This document shows, one piece after another, positions 58,369 through 62,000 of a DNA stretch of 62,000 nucleotides (the first letter of the stretch is position 1; each line of letters starts with the position of its first letter). Under the pieces are notes generated by a model. That model was not told the DNA's origin, searched no databases, and saw only the letters and a list, made by a program, of their open reading frames with translations. The position numbers and the translations under genes are program-made. The DNA comes from Phoronis australis (lineage: Eukaryota > Phoronida > Phoronidae): positions 2,256-64,255 of the forward strand of contig NMRA01000631.1 of the NCBI GenBank assembly GCA_002633005.1. The letters are read 5' to 3'.

Positions 58369-61300
58369 TCAAGACTCTTCATCCGAACTCTCTGGCTCCA
58401 TAGGTTGCAACGGGTCACAAGTGATCAGTAAGCCTTTGTCATATAGTATTGACGCTATTGACACCTAGAGGCAGGTTACACAAGACAACAGACCATTTTC
58501 AATGAACAGAAAAAACATTTCGCTAATATAAGTATGATTTAAGAAGCAACTCAAGATATTGTTTTCAAAATTGGGGATGACTGTACTTCGACAATAAGTT
58601 TTCCGTTAGGCAAAATTGGTTGAACACACGACACTTTTCGTTATTAACAATCTTTATTCCGTTCTGTTTGTATCCTCGGAACAAAGTTCAACACTCAACA
58701 GAACATTGGTAAAGCAACTGACCAAGAGATATGATTAAAAGACACACGATAGTTCGAGACATACTTGTTTCATTCTCAAGTGGAAATAAAATGACGCAGT
58801 AACATCACCACATAGCAAAATCTGGAAATATACACAATGGGACATGGCAGGTGTAAAATACTGCAAAGAATGACAAATGAAGGGGGGGGCGGGGGCGGGG
58901 GTAACAGGAAAGTCACACAAACAAGTGTAGCATGCGATGTGACTCTGTTTGCTGCTCATTCAAAACAGGTTTCTTGAATGTATTCAAAAGGGAATCGCAG
59001 CACATCATGCTCTATGTACCGGACTGACGTGTTTTCCACAATTGCTTGACGGGTAATTTTAAGTTCATGACATTGCAGAAAATGTTCTTGGAAGGCGCCA
59101 TTTTGAAGATGCATAGATAGTCGACGGGAAAGACAGCAAACCATTCGGTAGTTTATTTCCACTAGAGAATGAAACAAGCATGTTTCAAAATAGCGTGTCT
59201 TTTAATCATGTCTCTTGGTCAGTTGCTTTACCAAGGTTCTGACGAGTGTCAAACTTTGTTCCGAGGCTACGAACAGAACAAAGATTGTTAACAACGACAA
59301 GTGTCCTGCATTCAACAAAAATTGGGGATGTCAGCATTATTTCGTCTGGTAGAATTTAAATTTTAAGAAAACAAATAGAGTACAAAGACAAAATGTTTTC
59401 TGAAATAATCTTAATGTCCTGATGACAAGACAAGTTTACTGTGAGAAATTGGATTCAGATACCAGTACCAAAAACAACACCCACCTTCTCCTCAATGGTA
59501 TCCAAAGGCAGGTCGTCAATTTTACAAAACTTGGGATAGGTATGCAGTAAGTGTTCCACAGCAGGAGCGGCCTATGAGGATAAAATGAATGAGCCACTAA
59601 ACAACGCAAAATCATCTGAATACAAACAGTTCAAATACAGAAGTTCAATAATAACAATGATGAAAAAACAGGCCAAAAAGCAGTTTTGGTTCTACGCCAA
59701 GTAAAGTGGTAACTACAAGGTTTGAGAATACATGACAATAATAAAGTACCATGACAATTGTTAGAAGTCTTGTTGAGAAGATGGATAATTAACAACCAGA
59801 TGTGATCAACCTGTGTTAGCCAAGACCAACTTTTAGTCCACTGTGACTAGTTCATCCATAATTCAACAAAGCATGAGCAAGCAAATGCACCACTGAAGTT
59901 AGCATCAATAAACATTAAAATGTTCTTTTTCTATTCTTTTGTTCCATGATTGTCGTACCTCTTCTGTGATATCAATAAACTGAACATCATTGCCATGATA
60001 AACCCTCGAGTTCTCCAGGATGTGATAGACGCGTACATTTTCTTCCTCCACAAGTCGAAGAGCTCCCTTTCGAATGATCTTGATGGGTGTGTCTGGTTCC
60101 AGTTCTACACTGGCAACGACACGACATTTCTCAGCATGCCACCTTTCACCACAGCCATGGATACTGCATTCTTTTTCACCTGGAACATTAACGAAATAAA
60201 CCAATTATATCAACAAATAATAAAAGTACATGATCGCCTATGTCAAAGTGCTTGCTTTGTATTACACACAAAACGAAAGACAGATAATACTGCTATACTT
60301 CACAAGTCTGTTTTCAAAAAAAAATATTTCGAGGCTTATTGTGTAGCTGATGGTATACTTAGTGAATCTGTTCTTAAATATTGCATTTTTACAAAGACAC
60401 TAAAATCAAATCAGTCATGCTTTGATCACACTAATGACATGAAGACATTACATTCATCTCAACTGATGATTCCATGAACTGCTTGGTACTTCGCGGTACA
60501 GTGCTTAATATAACTGTATGCAACCTTATTTTTATGTAACACAAAACTAAGTAAACACATCCATTGGTGAAGACATACTTTCAGAGAGGGCTGGAGGGAG
60601 ACTGTCATGGATGTAGCCAACAGCCATCTGATCACAAGCGCCATCTACTGGAGCATGGGATAACAACTTGGTGAACAAATTCCCAATCTTCTTTAAGAAG
60701 GCAGTCCTCTCAGGGCTCTCCTTAGTAACAAATCAAAAACAACAAAAATGGTTATCCATGTAATTAAGATAACAAAAAGTTTAGAAGATACACTAATTGT
60801 GCATAAAACTGTTAATGCACAAGAAGTCAGGGCACATTCACAACACTCAAAATGCTCCTAACAACTGAATGATAAAGCATAAAACGTTACCTAAAGTCAC
60901 ATTAAATGCCATGTTAATGGAATCGTTTAATGCTTCTGAAGTCAAGCCCTATGGCATTGTAATACCACTGGTCAGTAACTCTAACTAAACGTAAGAACGA
61001 AAGACACCACTAAATAAAAGTCAGCAACTGCCTCTGCCTTCTTGGGCAAAACTCCATTTAATCAAGTCACTGACAGAATATGTGACTTTTACATACACAA
61101 GCTCTAAGAAGCAGCACCGAGAAAAAACTAGAACTTCTCTGACTCACCGAGTCCTGATTAGCCACGCCCATATAATTCAAGTAGTCGCGGGGAAGGGCCT
61201 GGCGAAATTCAATGTCTTCCTCAAAGGCGACCTGAACAGCAGCGGGTAAAAGCTGTCAATCAAAGAAACATTCATTAAAAGACAAACCATGAAAGAGATG

Positions 61301-61522
61301 ATGTACCAAGAAGACTAATTTCTATTATATACAACAATTTTTGAACAACACTTCAAAATTTCGAATCCACAACTGACCATTCTCAGCACACAAAATAAAG
61401 TGAATAATTGAATGAAGCAATAAATGGCTCTAGTTCACCTTTTCCAACAGATCTCCCCAAGTATTTTTCTGGCACGTAGACACAGTGATGTGTAAGGAGT
61501 GGGCATCTTCAGGCGTGTCACC
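58369..61522 (-). CDS. RIOX1: RIOX1/NO66 ribosomal oxygenase, C-terminal half (5' part off the window)
   Basis: Six exons: 61439-61522, 61148-61252, 60579-60720, 59959-60179, 59485-59571 and 58369-58464 (stop 58369-58371). All are GT-AG and all phases agree, giving 244 residues. The first exon has E-D-A-H-S-L-H-I-T-V-S-T-C-Q-K-N-T-W-G-D-L-L, the end of the JmjC barrel with the third iron-binding His. Then come V-x-F-R-x-x-L-P-R-D-Y-L-N-Y-M-G (here I-E-F-R-Q-A), the dimerisation helices with H-A-P-V-D-G-A-C-D-Q-M-A and I-H-D-S-L-P-P-A-L, and the winged-helix domain with V-Y-H-I-L-E-N-S-R-V-Y-H, H-L-L-H-T-Y-P-K-F and L-Y-D-K-G-L-L-I-T. NO66 hydroxylates a histidine of ribosomal protein uL2 and is reported to act on histone H3, in nucleolus and nucleus. 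The D-Q and L-P-P-A-L region favours RIOX1 over RIOX2/MINA. The acidic tail E-S-S-D-E-E-S is extra. The upstream HxD exons are beyond 62000. Confidence 0.85.
58616..59310. mobile_element. Foldback element with long inverted arms in the last RIOX1 intron
   Basis: The left arm (about 58616-58795) and right arm (about 59150-59310) are inverted copies, clearly similar along their length with scattered changes. Shared words include GTTAACAATCTTT or its variant, CCTCGGAACAAAGTT, TGGTAAAGCAACTGACCAAG and TTGTTTCATTCTC. The centre holds a G homopolymer tract near 58880. No transposase is present. The arms could fold into a long hairpin in the RIOX1 pre-mRNA. Confidence 0.7.
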
Positions 61523-62000
61523 CTACAAGTGTAACAAATGCAGGTTATGAGAACAACACAAGTCCAGAAACAGAATACACGTGTAAACTCTTAAAGTACT
61601 GGTTGCAGATTGATCAACTACAAACTTGTTTCCCAGTGCCAGACCATATAATTTTCCAACTTTCCTAGAATTGAGTTAATGTTCCTCGTAGCCCATTATG
61701 ACATTATGGATTGAATGGAGTTCACTGACTGTTGCAACTGGTGGATTCACTATCAATTCAATGACTAGTGTCATGTTTGACATTTTTGCTTGACCTAATC
61801 TCATACTGCTAAACAATGATTACAAGTTACACAATGAAAATGGTTTTATCGGCAAAATTTTTTTCTGATATTAGCACCAGTGTGAAATGAAACACAGAGC
61901 CCTTACGAACACAGTCAAATGTTCTTCTGGCTAAGATAAATCCCACTCTAGATAAATGGCAGTGTATTCTAGCATATTTAACTGGTAAATTCACTCGGCA
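61523..62000. other. RIOX1 intron, no further exon seen
   Basis: The next RIOX1 exon should encode the G-D-x-x-Y-F-P-R-G region of the JmjC barrel, and no such frame was found before the window ends. Confidence 0.5.

Noticed and set aside
1-62000. Bacterial-type features (operons, CRISPR arrays, ribosome binding sites)
   Set aside because: The window is a spliced animal genome; repeats seen are transposons, satellites and microsatellites without spacer structure.

Overview
This window is eukaryotic, almost certainly animal. Coding regions are split by spliceosomal introns with matching phases, poly(A) signals are AATAAA, and the recognisable genes are metazoan: a RIOX1/NO66 oxygenase, a fukutin-related LicD protein and an MCFD2-like EF-hand protein. 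The AT-rich, repeat-dense sequence with many different transposon families suits a marine invertebrate such as a hemichordate, cephalochordate or echinoderm. That placement is inference. Single N bases at 28431, 38170 and 39984 mark uncertain assembly points.

Layout. 1-4.0 kb: a LINE tail, a short inverted-repeat element and a decayed mariner element with both ends. 8.2-24.6 kb: a large minus-strand gene of unknown family, rebuilt from nine exons including a 14-nt microexon. Its introns hold an L1/Tx1-like LINE, hAT-type MITEs, a gypsy-type remnant, a tRNA-derived SINE pair and a duplicated 540-bp block. 27.7-30.0 kb: a tentative two-exon membrane protein whose intron holds a 1.06-kb inverted-repeat element and a THAP-domain fragment. 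31.5-33.5 kb: a CR1/L2/jockey-like LINE corpse. 34.4-36.2 kb: an intact LicD/FKRP-like transferase (minus). 36.8-39.2 kb: foldback repeats, then a Penelope-like GIY-YIG end between two near-identical 590-bp direct repeats. 39.7-45.9 kb: a CpG-rich patch, a HARBI1-like fragment, a ~432-bp tandem array carrying nuclear-receptor DR1 sites, an L1-type ORF1 fragment and MITE copies.

47.9-51.1 kb: a complete seven-exon minus-strand coiled-coil protein (300 aa, family unknown) with an apparent GC-AG intron. 53.5-56.6 kb: a plus-strand secreted EF-hand protein of MCFD2/CGREF1 type. 58.4-61.5 kb (running off the right edge): the C-terminal half of RIOX1/NO66 on the minus strand. The last two genes converge, and their poly(A) signals lie four bases apart.

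The genes do not form an operon or obvious pathway. MCFD2-like and LicD proteins both belong to the secretory route and RIOX1 is nuclear, so the neighbourhood looks like ordinary animal gene order. Exons were assigned by eye from splice signals, phase and protein pattern; no alignment was run.
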